A stretch of 64,000 bases of DNA from Pseudopyrenochaeta lycopersici (GCA_003313425.1 NHZP01000034.1:1-64000); one strand, 5' to 3'. Positions 43,914 to 56,311 are shown, numbered from the stretch's first letter. Numbers and translations are program-made. The notes: generated from the letters alone by a model not told the origin.

Positions 43914-46869
43914 ATGTAGGTAATAATTATGTTATATTATATAGTTATATTGTTAGATAACTACATAATACATAACTGTAACTGCCTCAGGCAGTTATGT
44001 TGCCTAAGTTATATAGTTATATAACTCTACAGTATCTTTTGGTGTTGCTGGCCGCTGCATGGAGATGTGAGGTGTCAAAGTTGCCAGGTAAATCAAGGAC
44101 GCTCGAGCCCATTTTACCTACAAAAGGGGCTAGTTTTAAACATATTCCGTCTGTGCGCGCGTCGCTTGGGGACTCTATGTCCCGTACCGACCCCTGAGCC
44201 CTGCCAAAAGGGTAACATCTGCACTCTGCCATCCACATCTTTTTGGTCCCTCCCTGCATTTTCAAATACACTATGGATAGCACCCAAAGAACAACTAGGG
44301 CTTCTCGACGAGCCCAAGAAGAAGCCAGCGAAGAACTCTCAACGATCTCCGAGCTTGATTCGCGCGACTTTGACGACTTAACGCTTGCCCGCAAGGACAC
44401 GCACCACCAAGCCGGTATACCACAAAAAAGGCGCCGGAGAGCACGGGAGGCAGATGAACTTTGGAGCTTTGCATTAGATGAGCCTCCTGAAGGCAAACCA
44501 CAGCGTGGCAACTCGAATCAAGAGATCTTTTACTGCAGGCGGTGTAGAAAGGGACTTACTAGTGCAACTGCCTTCCGCCTGCATCTCCGGACAACTCACG
44601 GCCTGCATATTTTATCGAATAAGAAACCAAAGGTGGAAGAGGAGTCGAATCGCCTCGCTGCTAGCTTTAACATCCAGCAACAGCGTGCAGAGAGTACAGC
44701 GGAGGCCCTAAAGGCTCGAGTTCTTCGCGATTCGGTGAACCAAGCTGACTGGCTAAACGTACTGGTTATGATGATAGTCAACCACAACCTCCCTCACACG
44801 ATAGTCGAGTGGCCTGAGTTCCACCTCCTCATGAAGATATCAAATTACACACTGGTTGAGCGCGACGGTCCGGTTAAAAAGTCTCGCTGGTCTGTTAGAA
44901 AGCTGCTAGGAAAGACATATAAAGTTCAAAAGGAAGTTATTAAGCAAAAGCTTGCTGAATCGCTCTCTAAAATACACTTTACTACGGATATTTGGACCTC
45001 ACCAAACAAGAGCCACTACCAGGCGATTACGGCTCACTTTGTGGACAAGCTAGGGAGGTTGCAGAAGGCTACATTAGCTCTTCGTGAGCACAAGGATGGT
45101 CATGGTGCTGATGAACAGGAGCAAATATTCTTTAAAGTCCTGCAGGAGTACGAGATTAACGAAGAACGGTTAGGTTATATTACTGGTAGGCATTAAATCT
45201 AATAATAAAACCCTTCGAAGTCTATTTAATGGCTAATTGCCTATATACAGGAGACAACCACGGTTCAAATGATAAGATTTGCCGCCTTCTCGCTCGTCGC
45301 TTCCAACACTGGGGCGCTCAGCAACACCGAATTCGATGTATGGGTCATATTCTTAACTTGGCTTGCCAAGCCTTCCTCTTTACAAGGAATAAAGATGCGG
45401 TAGAGCTAGCTATTAAGGCAGCAGAGGAGCTTCGGCAAGAGGAAGAGAGGCTTGGACTTCACTCAGAGGACGAGTATGATCAGAATGAGACTACTCAGGA
45501 AGAGTGGAGAAAGTTTGGTCCACTAGGAAAGATCCACAACGTCGCTGTATGGCTCCGTCGCTCACCATGTCGGTATCAAAGATTTGTTGAACTAGCTGGA
45601 AGAATCCTCCCCCGGGACAATGATACGCGCTGCAATTCATGGCTAACAATGTTGGAGGCGGCAATTCAACTAGAGAACTACGTAAGAGTCTTTATTGATA
45701 AGAACTGGGATGATATGCAGAAGAACTTTATCGATCGCGATGAGTGGGAGAGCTTGAAGGAGACGAGGGATATTTTAAAGCCCTTTCGCGACACTACCGC
45801 CATTCTCGAACGGGATAATGCGACGCTCGATCAGGTGCTAGAGTCAATGGATTACCTTATCAGCCATATTAAAACGAAGCAGAGCGAGCATACGGCCGAC
45901 ACAAACCTCTCTGCATCGCTTTTGTCCATGTGGTTCGCATTTGACAAGTATTACAAACTTACCGATCGAACACCTGCATACGCTGGCGCACTGCTTCTTA
46001 ATCCTACCTTCCGGAGACGATATCTTGAGGATGAGTGGAAAGCTGTTGAAGAAGTTTACCCAGGTACGATGGATCGGGCAATTGACGCCGTACGGAGATT
46101 GTGGATGAAGGAATATAAGTTTGTGGCTATTCCATGTGAAGCTTCAACGCCAATTGACCCAGAGTCCATTACCAATGCCCTTGAACGACACCGATTTGAA
46201 AGGGAGATGGCTAGGTCTACATCATCAGATGAGTTTAAGCAGTTTATTGAGGTGATTCTTATAGGATCTTGCTGCCTACAACTTTTACTAACATCTTTCT
46301 CTTATAGGGCAACCCCATACCGAGTATTGCTGGCTCTGCCCTTGATTGGTGGCTCGAACCTACCCAGCGTAAGAACTTCCCACGCCTCTCACGCATGGCG
46401 ATCGATCTCCTCTCTATCCCAGCGATGTCGGCCGAAAGCGAACGCGTATTCTCCGGAGCCAGGCGTACAATAACATGGGAGCGACACCAACTTGGCGCTG
46501 AGGTTGTTGAGCAGAGTGAGTGTTTGAAGAGCTGGATTAGATTAACAGCTAGGGACGGAAGGACAATGGCAGGTGATTTGGCTAGGGAGGTGCTGGAGGA
46601 GAGTAATGCAATGAGAGATGAAGCTACGGCGGCCGTGCCGGTGCTAGAAAGCCTCCTAAGTCTCTCTACATCGGCGGAGACTTCCTAATAAAGAAGTTTA
46701 TATAAATATTGGCACCTATTTTGAGCTTCATGCATTCATCTCACTTTTTCGAAGGGCTTACTAACCCAGTCTTGGCATTTTAGGTAACTATATAACATAA
46801 TATAACTGCCCTCAAGCGGTTATTGTATAACTGGAACTGCCCTTCCAATTATGTTATATAAGTTACCTA
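43914..46869 (+). mobile_element. hAT transposon with AT-rich compound palindromic ends
   Basis: An element of about 2.95 kb around an intact transposase. Both ends contain TAGGTAA/TTACCTA outer words and inner inverted copies of GGTAACTATATAACATAAT-like sequence with AACTGCC. The right end alone folds on itself (46776-46867). Exact borders and an 8-bp duplication could not be fixed: CAGGCATG lies outside the left edge and CTACCCTG outside the right. Confidence 0.7.
44273..46688 (+). CDS. hAT transposase, three exons, intact
   Basis: Predicted 764 residues. Exons are 44273-45185, 45251-46251 and 46308-46688; introns of 65 and 56 nt have GT..AG ends, and the second has a TACTAAC branch site. 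Domains: BED-type finger (FYCRRCRKGLTSATAFRLHL, then THGLH), catalytic core with Asp in HFTTDIWTSPNK and in ITGDNHGSNDK (the codon for this Gly is split by intron 1), the helical insertion with GKIHNVAVWLRRS, and the C-terminal dimerisation domain LLSIPAMSAESERVFSGA. Splicing restores one open frame with no stops. The enzyme moves the element by cut and paste. Intron 2 sits just before the dimerisation exon. Likely functional by sequence. Confidence 0.92.
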
Positions 46870-47498
46870 CTACCCTGACTTGAATCAATTTTACCCACTC
46901 ACGACTACCTGGCTGAACAGCCTTTGGCCGACCTCTCTTCTCTGACCTTGTCACAACAAGCTGAGTTGTGATCTTGTCCAATATAAAGCCAGCCTCGTCA
47001 AAGTTATAGACGTCCTCGTCGCAGATACCGTACTTGGCCTTTGTCTGCTTCACGAGCTTAAACAGTTGCTGATTAGGGCTGGGTCCTCGCATAGAGCTCT
47101 CTGCCTATCGTACGGCCGATTAAAGCGTGTCGTAAGACTATCTGTCCGCTTAACAAAGTTGGATGGTCACTTCTGCCCAACCCGGCCTGCGCCGCGCGCA
47201 GCCAGCAGCTTACTAGCCATATCACGTATATCTGCGTACGTGGACCCAGATCCACGCAGATCCAACTCATGTATATGCTGCAGTATTACCTCCTCTACCT
47301 GGGTGGGCTTCTTTGAGTTGGGCTGGCAATCGCGTCAGGCAGGCTTCCCAGCGCGGCGGCGGCGGAGGGTTGTGTCGGACACGTTATAGACTGTAGCAGC
47401 AGCACGATTGCCTTATATCTTGTTGGTATTAATAGAGAAGATAGCAAGCTGAATATCTGCTTCATTTGAAGATAATTGAGTAACTTTGTGTGGAGCCA
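46870..47498 (-). mobile_element. pogo/Fot1-type transposase remnant
   Basis: The ATG near 47498 (MAPHKVTQLSSNEADIQLAI) begins a helix-turn-helix region; HELDLRGSGSTYADIRDMAS and RPYDRQRALCEDP follow with stops between. Another frame near 46880-47092 has the catalytic start YNFDEAGFILDKITTQLVVT and GSREWVKLIQ. Several stops and frame changes interrupt it. The 5'-to-3' order is preserved; the rest of the catalytic domain ends at the border of the hAT element, which may have been inserted into it. Confidence 0.65.
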
Positions 47499-47568
47499 TT
47501 GTACGTTGAGATGAGATGGGGTACGTAAACTTGGTGGGGTGCGTAAACTGGTGGGGTGCAGCGCTCGC

Positions 47569-47889
47569 TTAACGAGGTTGACGGGCGTGATGAACGGGGA
47601 CGTCACACGCCAAACTCAATTTTTTTTTCCTATTTGGGAGCCAAAATTTCGAATCATAGACTTGCCTTGTAAGGCGCTCTATGTACCATACAACCTCCTG
47701 CTCTTGACGTGGGTGGAGAGCCAGTTGATTTTCTGCCTTGGTGTTGAGTGAGGAGCATACGCCCTGGTGTCTCCGGCTGAGCGTCCTTCGCTGTATACCA
47801 TGCTGTGCTGCAACCTGAGTATAATTAATCTTTTCTCCAGGCTTTAAAGCATCTATAGCTGCAAGCGCAGCCTCCATTGAATCCATATT
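47569..47889 (-). mobile_element. second pogo/Fot1-type transposase fragment
   Basis: From ATG 47889: MDSMEAALAAIDALKPGEKI, then TQVAAQHGIQRRTLSRRHQG and EQEVVWYIERLTRQ, the Psq-type helix-turn-helix start of a different Fot1/pogo family from the neighbouring fragment. It loses similarity after about 100 residues. Confidence 0.6.
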
Positions 47890-48089
47890 GGGGGAGTTAT
47901 GTGGTGTTGAAGTTTTGAGCTTGGTATCCAGCACGTTACCGGTATCATTTTGAGGCTCGTAGAGGCGCTTTGTCTCGTGTGTTGCGACCGCGATACCTCC
48001 AGTTCCTCACCAGCGCTCGCCTGTCATTTACGCGTATCTGATACCCGCTTGCCTAATAATCTTCGTATGCTCTGTAAACTCGATAGTTT

Positions 48090-49140
48090 GGGTGGCTAGC
48101 TGTGCTCGCTCAGGATGGTCTGGAGGTCGTGTCGTCAGAGGGGTTGCCGAACATCCTGTTCCGGAGGTCCTTGCACTCCCTGCAGCGAAAGAGGACATGA
48201 ATGGCGGTGTCTCATCGCTCTGGGCAGTCGCCACAAGGGTTAGCGATGCCCGGCACTCTTCGGCAAGAGAGGAAGTCGTTCAACTCAATCTTCTCGGTTC
48301 GCAGCTGCACCAGCAGCGCGCTCTCTAGTTTGCTTAGCCCTCATGTAGCTGGAGCACCTTCTTGGTGGGCATCGGCGTGTGTCTGTATGTCGCTCGACCT
48401 TTCTGCATCTGTTCGTCACTTGGCTCTTCATGCTCGTTCATTCTGTACTTTGCACCATCTCATTATGGTCGATCTGCGTGAATGGAATCAAGGCGGTGCG
48501 TCTCTTCACCCGGTGGCCTTCTTGGTGGCTTGTCGGCAGTTTCGGTTCCTAGAAAGCCTACTGGACCGGTATTTATCGGAACGTCACAGCCCGCTCCGTA
48601 TCCAACAATTCCTGAACTTTATGTGCAATCTCCACAGCTTTTCCGGCGACTTTGCTGCCTTTCTTACGCAATCTTTGTGCACATCTATCATTGCTTTTCG
48701 AACTGTTCTTGCCTTGTGGGTTCCAGTTCTATGGTACGCTTCCCATGACTCTTCCGTGTTACACAGGCTATGCATCCTCTTTTGTCCCTCCACCCGTGCA
48801 AGCACAACTCTGCACTCCTCGGTCCACCCAGCCCTCGTTACCGAGATGACAACTGTGACTGCGAAACTGTTTTCTCTCTTGCTTACTTGATTGTGGTAAC
48901 TATCTCTTGAACATATCTATCTAGTGCTGCTTTTGTTGCCAGTCTACGGGGCGGCGGCAAGCTCTGCTTCAGCACTTTGGTGTAGGCCTTCTCATCCAGC
49001 AACCTCCAATTTATTATCCGTATATTCTCCAGTTGTCGCACGTTCTTATGTAGTACTGTGCACATGGGTAGATGGCGTCCTATGTGCTCTATCTCCATCT
49101 GAGGCATGATCGTGTAAGATTTGGGTCCTATTATCTTCAA
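48090..49140 (-). mobile_element. Tad-type LINE remnant
   Basis: Minus-strand pieces in order: NWRLLDEKAYTKVLKQSLPP (49140-48883), then WEAYHRTGTHKARTVRKAMI and RKAAKSPEKLWRL (48805-48584), and near 48090-48300 the C-terminal Cys-His region (NPCGDCPER, IHVLFRCRECKDLRNRMFG). These match the endonuclease/RT linker and the tail of Tad1-clade LINEs. The reverse transcriptase core is missing and the pieces are in different frames, so this is an internally deleted relic. Confidence 0.6.
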
Positions 49141-49715
49141 ATTTGTCCCTATCCCGTAATGGTGTGAATGCCACGTGCAAGGACGCCGTACGTTGGGATA
49201 TGCACAGTGATTCGCTCTTAACGCGTTAGGCTCTGTGGTCTGCGGACGGTGAGTGCCTCAACCTCTCTCCTAGTGGCTATTTTGATATACAGGTCTCGCT
49301 CATCAGCTGATTGGAGGAAAAGATCTTTATGTTTGCTGTGTTCTCATTTCTGCTCTATTCGATAGCTCGGACCTCATGAACTTCCCGATTACATGAGTAC
49401 ATTGCTCGTAAGCTTGTTATTTCTAAGTTACTGTTCCCAGCTCTATGCTACATTTTTAGGACGAGCGTTATTGCGCCGCGGATGATGGCGCCGACGAGGT
49501 CTACTGGACAGACTAGCTCCCGTTGCACTCAATAAGGTGCAGTATCTCATGGAGGAAAGTGCTTAGGCTTTGTAGCAAGTTCGCAGAGGTGAGGTAAGGC
49601 CATGTAGACCTTTGAGCCCGTGGTGTCACTGTGACACCTCAGAAGCAGTGGGCGCTGCGCCTGAGTACTGGCTAACTGATGGGCGTCTGAGATAGACTTT
49701 TCCGTGCGATGAATT

Positions 49716-50460
49716 GCTGAAGAGCAGCATCAGAAGTTGACAATAGTAGGTCCGATACCCGTGGGTCTTTTCTCTGGAAGTGTGGATCTATAACGTAAAT
49801 GCTGAAGAGCAGCATCAGCAGTTGACAGTAGTAGGCTCCATACGTGTGGGTCTTTGAACAGGGCGATTTTTTTCTCTCAGGAAAGTGTGGATCTCTAACA
49901 TAAATGCTGATGAGCAGCATCAGAAGTTGACAATAGTAGGCCCGATACCCGTGGGTCTTTTCTCTGGAAGTGTGGATCTATAACGTAAATGCTGAAGAGC
50001 AGCATCAGCAGTTGACAGTAGTAGGCTCCATACGTGTGGGTCTTTGAACAGGGCGATTTTTTTTTCTCAGGAAAGTGTGGGTCTCTAACATAAATGCTGA
50101 TGAGCAGCATCAGCAGTTTACAATAGTAGGCTCCATACATGTGGGTCTTTGAACAGGGCGATTTTTTTTTTCTCAGGAAAGAGTGGGTCTCTAACATAAA
50201 TGCTGATGAGCAGCATCAGCAGTTTACAATAGTAGGCTCCATACGTGTGGGTCTTTGAACAGGGCGATTTTTTTTTCTCAGGAAAGTGTGGGTCTCTAAC
50301 ATAAATGCTGATGAGCAGCATCAGAAGTTGACAATAGTAGGCCCGATACCCGTGGGTCTTTTCTCTGGAAGTGTGGATCTCTAACGTATATGCTGATGAG
50401 CAGCATCAGAAGTTGACAGTAGTAGGCCTCATACATGTGGGTCTTTGAACAAAGTAATCT
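49716..50460. repeat. tandem array of two unit types with a hairpin in each unit
   Basis: Eight units start at 49716, 49801, 49906, 49991, 50096, 50202, 50307 and 50392. Type A units are 85 bp and type B are 105-106 bp; B has a GAACAGGGCGA(T)n block where A has TTCTCTGG. The order is A-B-A-B-B-B-A-partial. Each unit begins with a palindrome, GCTGATGAGCAGCATCAGC in most. Poly-T length varies among B units. No coding role is likely. Confidence 0.92.
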
Positions 50461-52791
50461 CTTTGGGCTGACTGTCGGACCTCGTTTGTTCCGTGACATG
50501 TACTTAGCGATGACTTAGCGATGACAGTGATGACAGACAGCAAATTCAGAAGTTAGCACTAGCCAGATCATGACATGTCTTCTATGATGCAAAGACGAGA
50601 TTAACCATGCTAAATCTCAGTTTTGGTTATAGAGGTTCGAATGAATGCAACTGTCATGATCAGCTTCTTATTGAGACTTCTTGATCAGAACATTGCTGGA
50701 TGTGTAACGGCAGCTTGGTGTATGGGCGTCTCAGAGCCTGAGTGTTGGCTTCGGTGCTCCGTGCCGTGCGATTGGACGCCACACTCTCGCTCTGTCCATC
50801 TAGGCACACAGTCTTCATCGATAACCATGAATCGCCGGGAAGCGGCAGGTAAACGTTCGTGCTCTGGCCTGTCGGTTCGTGAAGCCAATTATGTGCAAGG
50901 ATGACAGTTACACCCAGCATGGCTCACACCACACCTGCCAGGAAGCCGATACCTATGCTGCAGAGGTGAAAGTGCCGCAATGATGGCTGCTTGGCATGGA
51001 ACACTGCGTTACAAGGGGAGGAAGAAATGAAAAGTGTGCAAGTTTGCCACTGCCTTGCCGCTGCCTTGCACGCGCTAGCCGGCGAGGGCCACGATAGCCG
51101 GGGCCAGTGCGCAGGCGAGACAGTGTTGAAGATCCCCACAGCCACTCAAACCAACGCTAGCAGCCACAAAGCTAATCGCATCCGCGGTCGTGCCTGACGT
51201 TCCTGTTACAGAGTGTGCCAGACAAAGACCCATTGTAATAGCTGTATACGTCAGATATCGCGATTACGAAGATGCTCTCGTATTTGTGGACGAGTAGTTT
51301 CTCCGCCCAAAGCTGTCCCTGCTTTGAAGTCTTTTTCGGACGGGACGGAAACAAGGTAACAGATTAGCCGAGCGTCAAGACTTCTGTCACGAATTTCATT
51401 TTCGTGGTTTTGGTAGCGTGTCGGTTCCCATCGACTTCAGCGTGGAGGCCGTATGCCAAGTAAGGTCGCAAGAATTATGCAAGCGGGTATCATGGTTCAA
51501 CATAGCGCCGATAGGGCAGCCCATGCTAAGGTTCGGTAGTGTTCTTCTTGAAGCGTACAAAGTGCCTTGGTTCGCGACGGCTAGTGGCGATATGAAGAGC
51601 CTAAGGGTTGCTACTTAGGCATCAGCCCTCCGCTATGTTATCATGTCAATTCTTTCCGCTGCACAACAGGAACAGACCAGATGCATAGCACCCAAGGATC
51701 AATTCGCTTAGAGTCAACACTGCCCCTTGGAAAAGCAAGAATGAATCGGAGGCGATAATACTGCGGTTAGGCAAGGCGTTCCCGAACCATTTTCGTGCGC
51801 GCTGACATGGGACATGAACCAGCGTCGCCTTTTTCATATATATGCCGCCTCCTGTCAGCGTATCCGAGCCAACTCATGGCGATGTAGAGATCATCTTGGT
51901 TGATAGCTCGCTGTAATCGGGATGCTGTGTGTGGTGCTGTACCATGGTGGCGAAACCCTAACCTCAACCCTCGTACGAAGGACGGGAAGCTGTGATCACC
52001 CGGACGATTCAAGGCGCAAATAATAAATTTTTCGAAACGTCGCGATGTACTTCCGCTGATTGTCTATATCCTTTGTATAAGCTCTGAGCTATCAAAGGTC
52101 AATCTTAGCAACTAGGTGACGCCGAAGAAAGCTAAGTACTGGTGTCTCATGGTATATGAGTTGAGAGGACAATGCTGGGCTAGATCTGCCAGAGAGGATA
52201 ACTTCAATCTGCTTGCCGTTTGTACAACTTTTGGTGCATCCGCACGGAGAGGAAGCTTAGTTCGCAATGTCCTATCGAGGTCTAAACTAAGCCTGCGCAT
52301 AGACGCTACGTTAAAGAGCGTCATTCTGATTGGACACCTCCACTACCCGGTAGGCATCAAAGTCACGATTGTACAGTGCATACAACCCGTGTCCTGCGAC
52401 ATTATATTAACGCTCAGCGCCCGAGCGTAACCATCCTCAGTATACTGAAATGTTACAGGTGTTTGCGACTATTATTTAGGGGCCACTATCATCATATCAG
52501 CGGATTAGCTTGTAGGTCAGCAGTTCAGCTTGTAGTTCACTAAGCTAAAGCTGCGAGCAATGAAATCTGGACCTGACACGAGCATCGTATCCACCATTCA
52601 AGACACGCTCAGTTTCGAGATAAGTCAGCAAAACCGTGTATGTTGCTCAAAGCCACCTATAAATCCATGCACAATTTGCGTTACTTTCTGCCGCGACACC
52701 CCTTACGAGAAGAGCATTGCCCATCCAAAAGACCGAAGCCTCCTCGAAACTCCCTGTCTGGCCCAATTCGAAGCCCCATTCTCACCATCGG
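50461..52791. other. gene-poor stretch between the tandem array and the CAX-like gene
   Basis: About 2.3 kb without a supportable gene. Short frames on both strands overlap and lack motifs; the ATG frame at 52560-52823 overlaps the CAX-like start and may hold an unrecognised first exon. Confidence 0.4.
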
Positions 52792-54040
52792 ATGACTCTC
52801 ACCATGCCATTACGCCATTCTAGGTATCAGTGCCCACCACCACCGCTCTTAGCGGAACGTGCTCATGGGACCCTCGGCTCGCTCAGAGAACTCAGCACTG
52901 TAGTTTTGGACGCTTTGGAAGATATGTGTCAGGACACATCCCCCTTTCACCGTGTCTTGATCTCACAGCTGCTTGTCATTATCGTGGCCATTGAGCTGCT
53001 CAGACCAGACCGGGCCGATCCATTGCTGTCTCTCCTGTTAGGGCTTGTCAAGGTCGTACTCGTGGCCGATTGCGCTTCAATCGTCACCAATCACATTAGG
53101 CGACTATCAGCATCAAACCGACTTTTAGCTTTTTTGATCTATAGGACACCCCTTATAACAGGGCCGTTCGCCGAGCTGGCACTCACTATACTAATTTTGA
53201 GAGGCAGTACGCCTTCCACGGCGAAGAGATTTCTAATCGGGAGTGTGTATGCAAAACCGTTGGTCATAGGGGCCTTGTGTCTCATGTTCCATGGCCTGTG
53301 TACTGCGTTGCCTAGAATCAAAATGCAAACTATCGAGTCGCCAATTACTCCTTGGCTCATAGGAGTAGCTGGAGTCACCGTATTGGTATCGGCTCCGCAT
53401 ATTGAGAGTACGTATTAGAGCACGGAACAAGTTGCTGCTACTGACCATTGCTTTAGGTGACCGCCAGTGGATCTCACAAGGCGTTCCCCTGTTTCTTATA
53501 CTACATGTCGGCTTCAGCTACTACTTTGGGGCTTGGAAAGCTGCGACACACGAGCGAAGAGCAGAAGATGACTGTGTCTCGGTGCAGAAAAATAACAAGA
53601 TCGTCCAAAACCGGGAATGGCTCGTCTTGCTCGTCTTGCTCGGTGCACTCAAGACCGGAGCAGTTCTCCTCGTGCATAGTCTCCTAGATCACGCGCGTGC
53701 CCTCGCTGTAGTTTCGACATCAAACCACACCATACTTGCAAACGGTGGTTTTGTTGAGTTCGCTGCTCTACCGCTAGCTGCTGCTGCAATAGACCACTTA
53801 GCCGATATCAAGGCTGCTCGTAATGGGGACATTGGCTGGTCGTGGACCAACCTCATTCAATCTACGCTCCAAACCTACTTCTTCGTAAGGCCGCTGGCAG
53901 CGCTGGCGGGCCGTGACATCGACCCTAGAGACGGTCGAACGGGCTTTGGGCTGTGTCTTCTAGTCGTCGCCATCTTGTTATCACTGCCAGGTATCCCCCG
54001 TAAGTTCTATCAATTGATTCAACGGAGACCATGCAGCTGA
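52792..54040 (+). CDS. CAX-like (Ca2+/cation antiporter family) membrane protein, divergent
   Basis: Predicted 399 residues in two exons (52792-53407 and 53457-54040); the 49-nt intron (GTACGT..CTTTAG) joins PHIES to DRQWISQGVPLF. About ten hydrophobic segments are visible, split by the acidic loop HERRAEDD as in vacuolar Ca2+/H+ exchangers. The first signature block is TGPFAELALTILIL where the family has GNxxE, and the second is LPLAAAAIDHLADI where the family has GNAAEH, so both transport signatures are altered. It may have lost exchange activity or changed its substrate. The start is uncertain: the ATG at 52792 is the first in frame, and an upstream exon is possible. Family assignment is moderate. 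Confidence 0.6.
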
Positions 54041-54961
54041 TGCTTGACCCAGGGTTCATCAAAGGGATTGTTCTATTTCTGGCCTATTTGTATCTCTCTT
54101 TCGCTTGTATAAGTCGTCCGGATTTCTTTGCGGGTTGCAGGCTGTAGTGATTGCTATAGGATTAAGAGCACCCACATGCGCGAGTGGAAGTGGTCTTCGT
54201 AAGTACATTGTTCAATACGTACATCCACGAGAACTCAGTCATCGATTGTTGTGCGCTCTCCTATGCTCTAGCTAGCCTGCTACCTTTACTATGGGATAGT
54301 TGAATAGTTTCCTTATATGCTCTAAGAACAGCCGAGAGTAGGTGTTCTGCGACTGTAGGCTGGGGCAACTGTTGCTGTTTGAGGTGTTACCATGAATAAA
54401 AATTGATAATTGGTCTCAAACTCATGTACGCCTGCGAAGCCTGTCGTTGTTTGATGTACATATGATAGATTTTGTCAATTCAAGACACGACCTGGGGAGG
54501 CAGTGGCCCGAGAGAATGCCAGCCAATTCGTTGAGGTGATTGGCTAGAAAAAAATTGCATATGACGTAGCTACAGGGGAGCACAATACATGGCGACAAAT
54601 TACCCGACGGACAAGATGCCCCATTTGCCAGAGATGATCATGCTCATGCTTCGCTGCATTATGTGTGGTCTCCATTGCCGTAGCCTTGCACCTCGCTAAT
54701 GACAGCTAGAACATGTAATTGCAAGAACTCCGGTAACTTACTTTCCCATCAGCACCTAAAGAGTAAGCCACATGTCGCTGCCCACGGTTCAGAAGCAACG
54801 ATTGTCACCCAAGCAATAGTAATCATGCTATTCCATGTGTTCTTTGCATTTTCCGCCGAGGTCACGGCTGTTGAAAGTCATGTATATATACGATCAACAC
54901 GCTGCAGATACTGATTGATGAGTGTTTGCATGATCTTAACGAACCTTAGGAAACACCTGTA
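54041..54961. other. spacer before the Tc1 element
   Basis: No supported gene. The TA target of the Tc1 insertion is at 54960-54961. Confidence 0.4.
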
Positions 54962-56311
54962 CAGTGACCCCGCAAAAGTTTCCGCCACACTAGTCGCGAC
55001 GCGTTCCCTCACAACATCTCCTTCTCAACTTTCAAGTATCATAACTATGCCACCACATCGCCAAATTTTACAAGAAATAGACCAAAATACGCGCAGAGGC
55101 CCTAATTTAACAGTCCAGCAGCGAGATCAAATTATTGGGATGCTGCATGGTGGTTCTACAGTTGCTCAAGTTGCTGACGCGTATGGCCGGAGTGAACGCG
55201 CTATACGCGACCTCAGGAAGAAATATCACCAAACAGGCACAACTGCAGATAAACCTCGCAGCGGCCGGCCACCTATACTATCGCTTCATCAAAAGAAGAT
55301 CATCTATCGCAAAGCACGTGCGCAGCCAAAAATTGAGTACAAAGAGCTAGCTGAAGTGGCAGTGACTGTGAATCTAGATGGCACCTCTTCGAAGCCGCCT
55401 AGCTCTAGTACACTATCCCGATACCTTAAAAGACAAGGCCTCACTAAATCTCCTTGTAAAAAGCGTCCTAAGCTCTATCGCGGGGATGCGTTGAGGCGCC
55501 TCAAGTTCTGCAAGGAGTACTCTCAATTCCTATGGCATTGGCGTGCGCTCAAGTTCTCTAACGAATGCTTAGTTCAGAAGGGCTCAAGGCAAAACTAAGA
55601 GTGGGTTTTTCGAAATTCACAAGAGAAATAGAAGACAATAATGCCCCAAACCTATAGCTGCGGTAAAAAGGTGTCATAAATGGTATGGGGTTCAATATGG
55701 TTAGATGAACGTGGGTGTGCCTAGAGAAGTCCTCTAGTTATAATAGAGCGTGATTTCGATGCTCCAAAGTATGGGTACTCTGCTAAAAGTTACATTAAGG
55801 CCTTGACTAAAGGGCTTCTACCATCTTGGCGTCGTTCTTAGCTCTTTATGCAGGATAATGCGCGCATACACACAGCTGCAGCGACGCCTGAGTTCCTGCG
55901 CAAGCACCACATCACCACCATCAAATGGCCAGCATACTCACCTGATCTCAACCCAATTGAGCACGTCTAGTAGTACCTAAAGAAGCGCATGTACAAATTC
56001 TATCCACAATATAACAATTACAGCCAAGCTATAGAAGAGTAGGATGGCTTTTGCAGTGCATTGAAAGAGTGCTGGCGGCACATACCAGCTAAGCTCATCA
56101 AGCGCCTTATCTTGAGTATGCGACAACGAATTGCTGCATGTAAAAAGGCACGAGGATGGCAAACAAAGTATTAATCATCTATGCAACTCTTGACCCAAAA
56201 AAAATTAATTATATAATATTTTGGCTGAGATATATGGTGTTGAAGTTTGGTGTACATGTGCTTGAGAGGGTGGCTCGTGCATGCGCGGCGGAAACTTTTG
56301 CGGGGTCACTG
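54962..56311 (+). mobile_element. Tc1-type transposon, complete ends, RIP-inactivated
   Basis: A 1.35-kb element with perfect 25-bp inverted ends starting CAGTGACCCCGCAAAAGTTT, flanked on both sides by TA (54960-54961 and 56312-56313). It carries a single transposase frame broken by stops only. The ends are perfect although the gene is destroyed, so the mutations are concentrated inside. Confidence 0.93.
55047..56174 (+). pseudogene. Tc1-type transposase with multiple RIP-type stops
   Basis: ATG 55047 begins a 184-codon stretch with paired helix-turn-helix motifs (VAQVADAYGRSERAIRDLRK) to TAA 55596. The same frame continues without indels to 56174 through WGSIWLDERG, FMQDNARIHTAAA and PAYSPDLNPIEHV. 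The first catalytic Asp is Asn (FSNECLV instead of FSDE). About eight in-frame stops remain, and nearly all are explained by CAA or CAG to TAA/TAG, or TGG to TAG, including a TAG-TAG pair after IEHV where the family has Trp. That is the CpA-to-TpA pattern of RIP on both strands. Confidence 0.9.

Noticed and set aside
48201..48890. 229-codon plus-strand frame
   Set aside because: Antisense to Tad LINE fragments and without ordered motifs.
49716..50460. Possible CRISPR-like array
   Set aside because: Units are contiguous and differ as two length classes with no unique spacers; the organism is eukaryotic.
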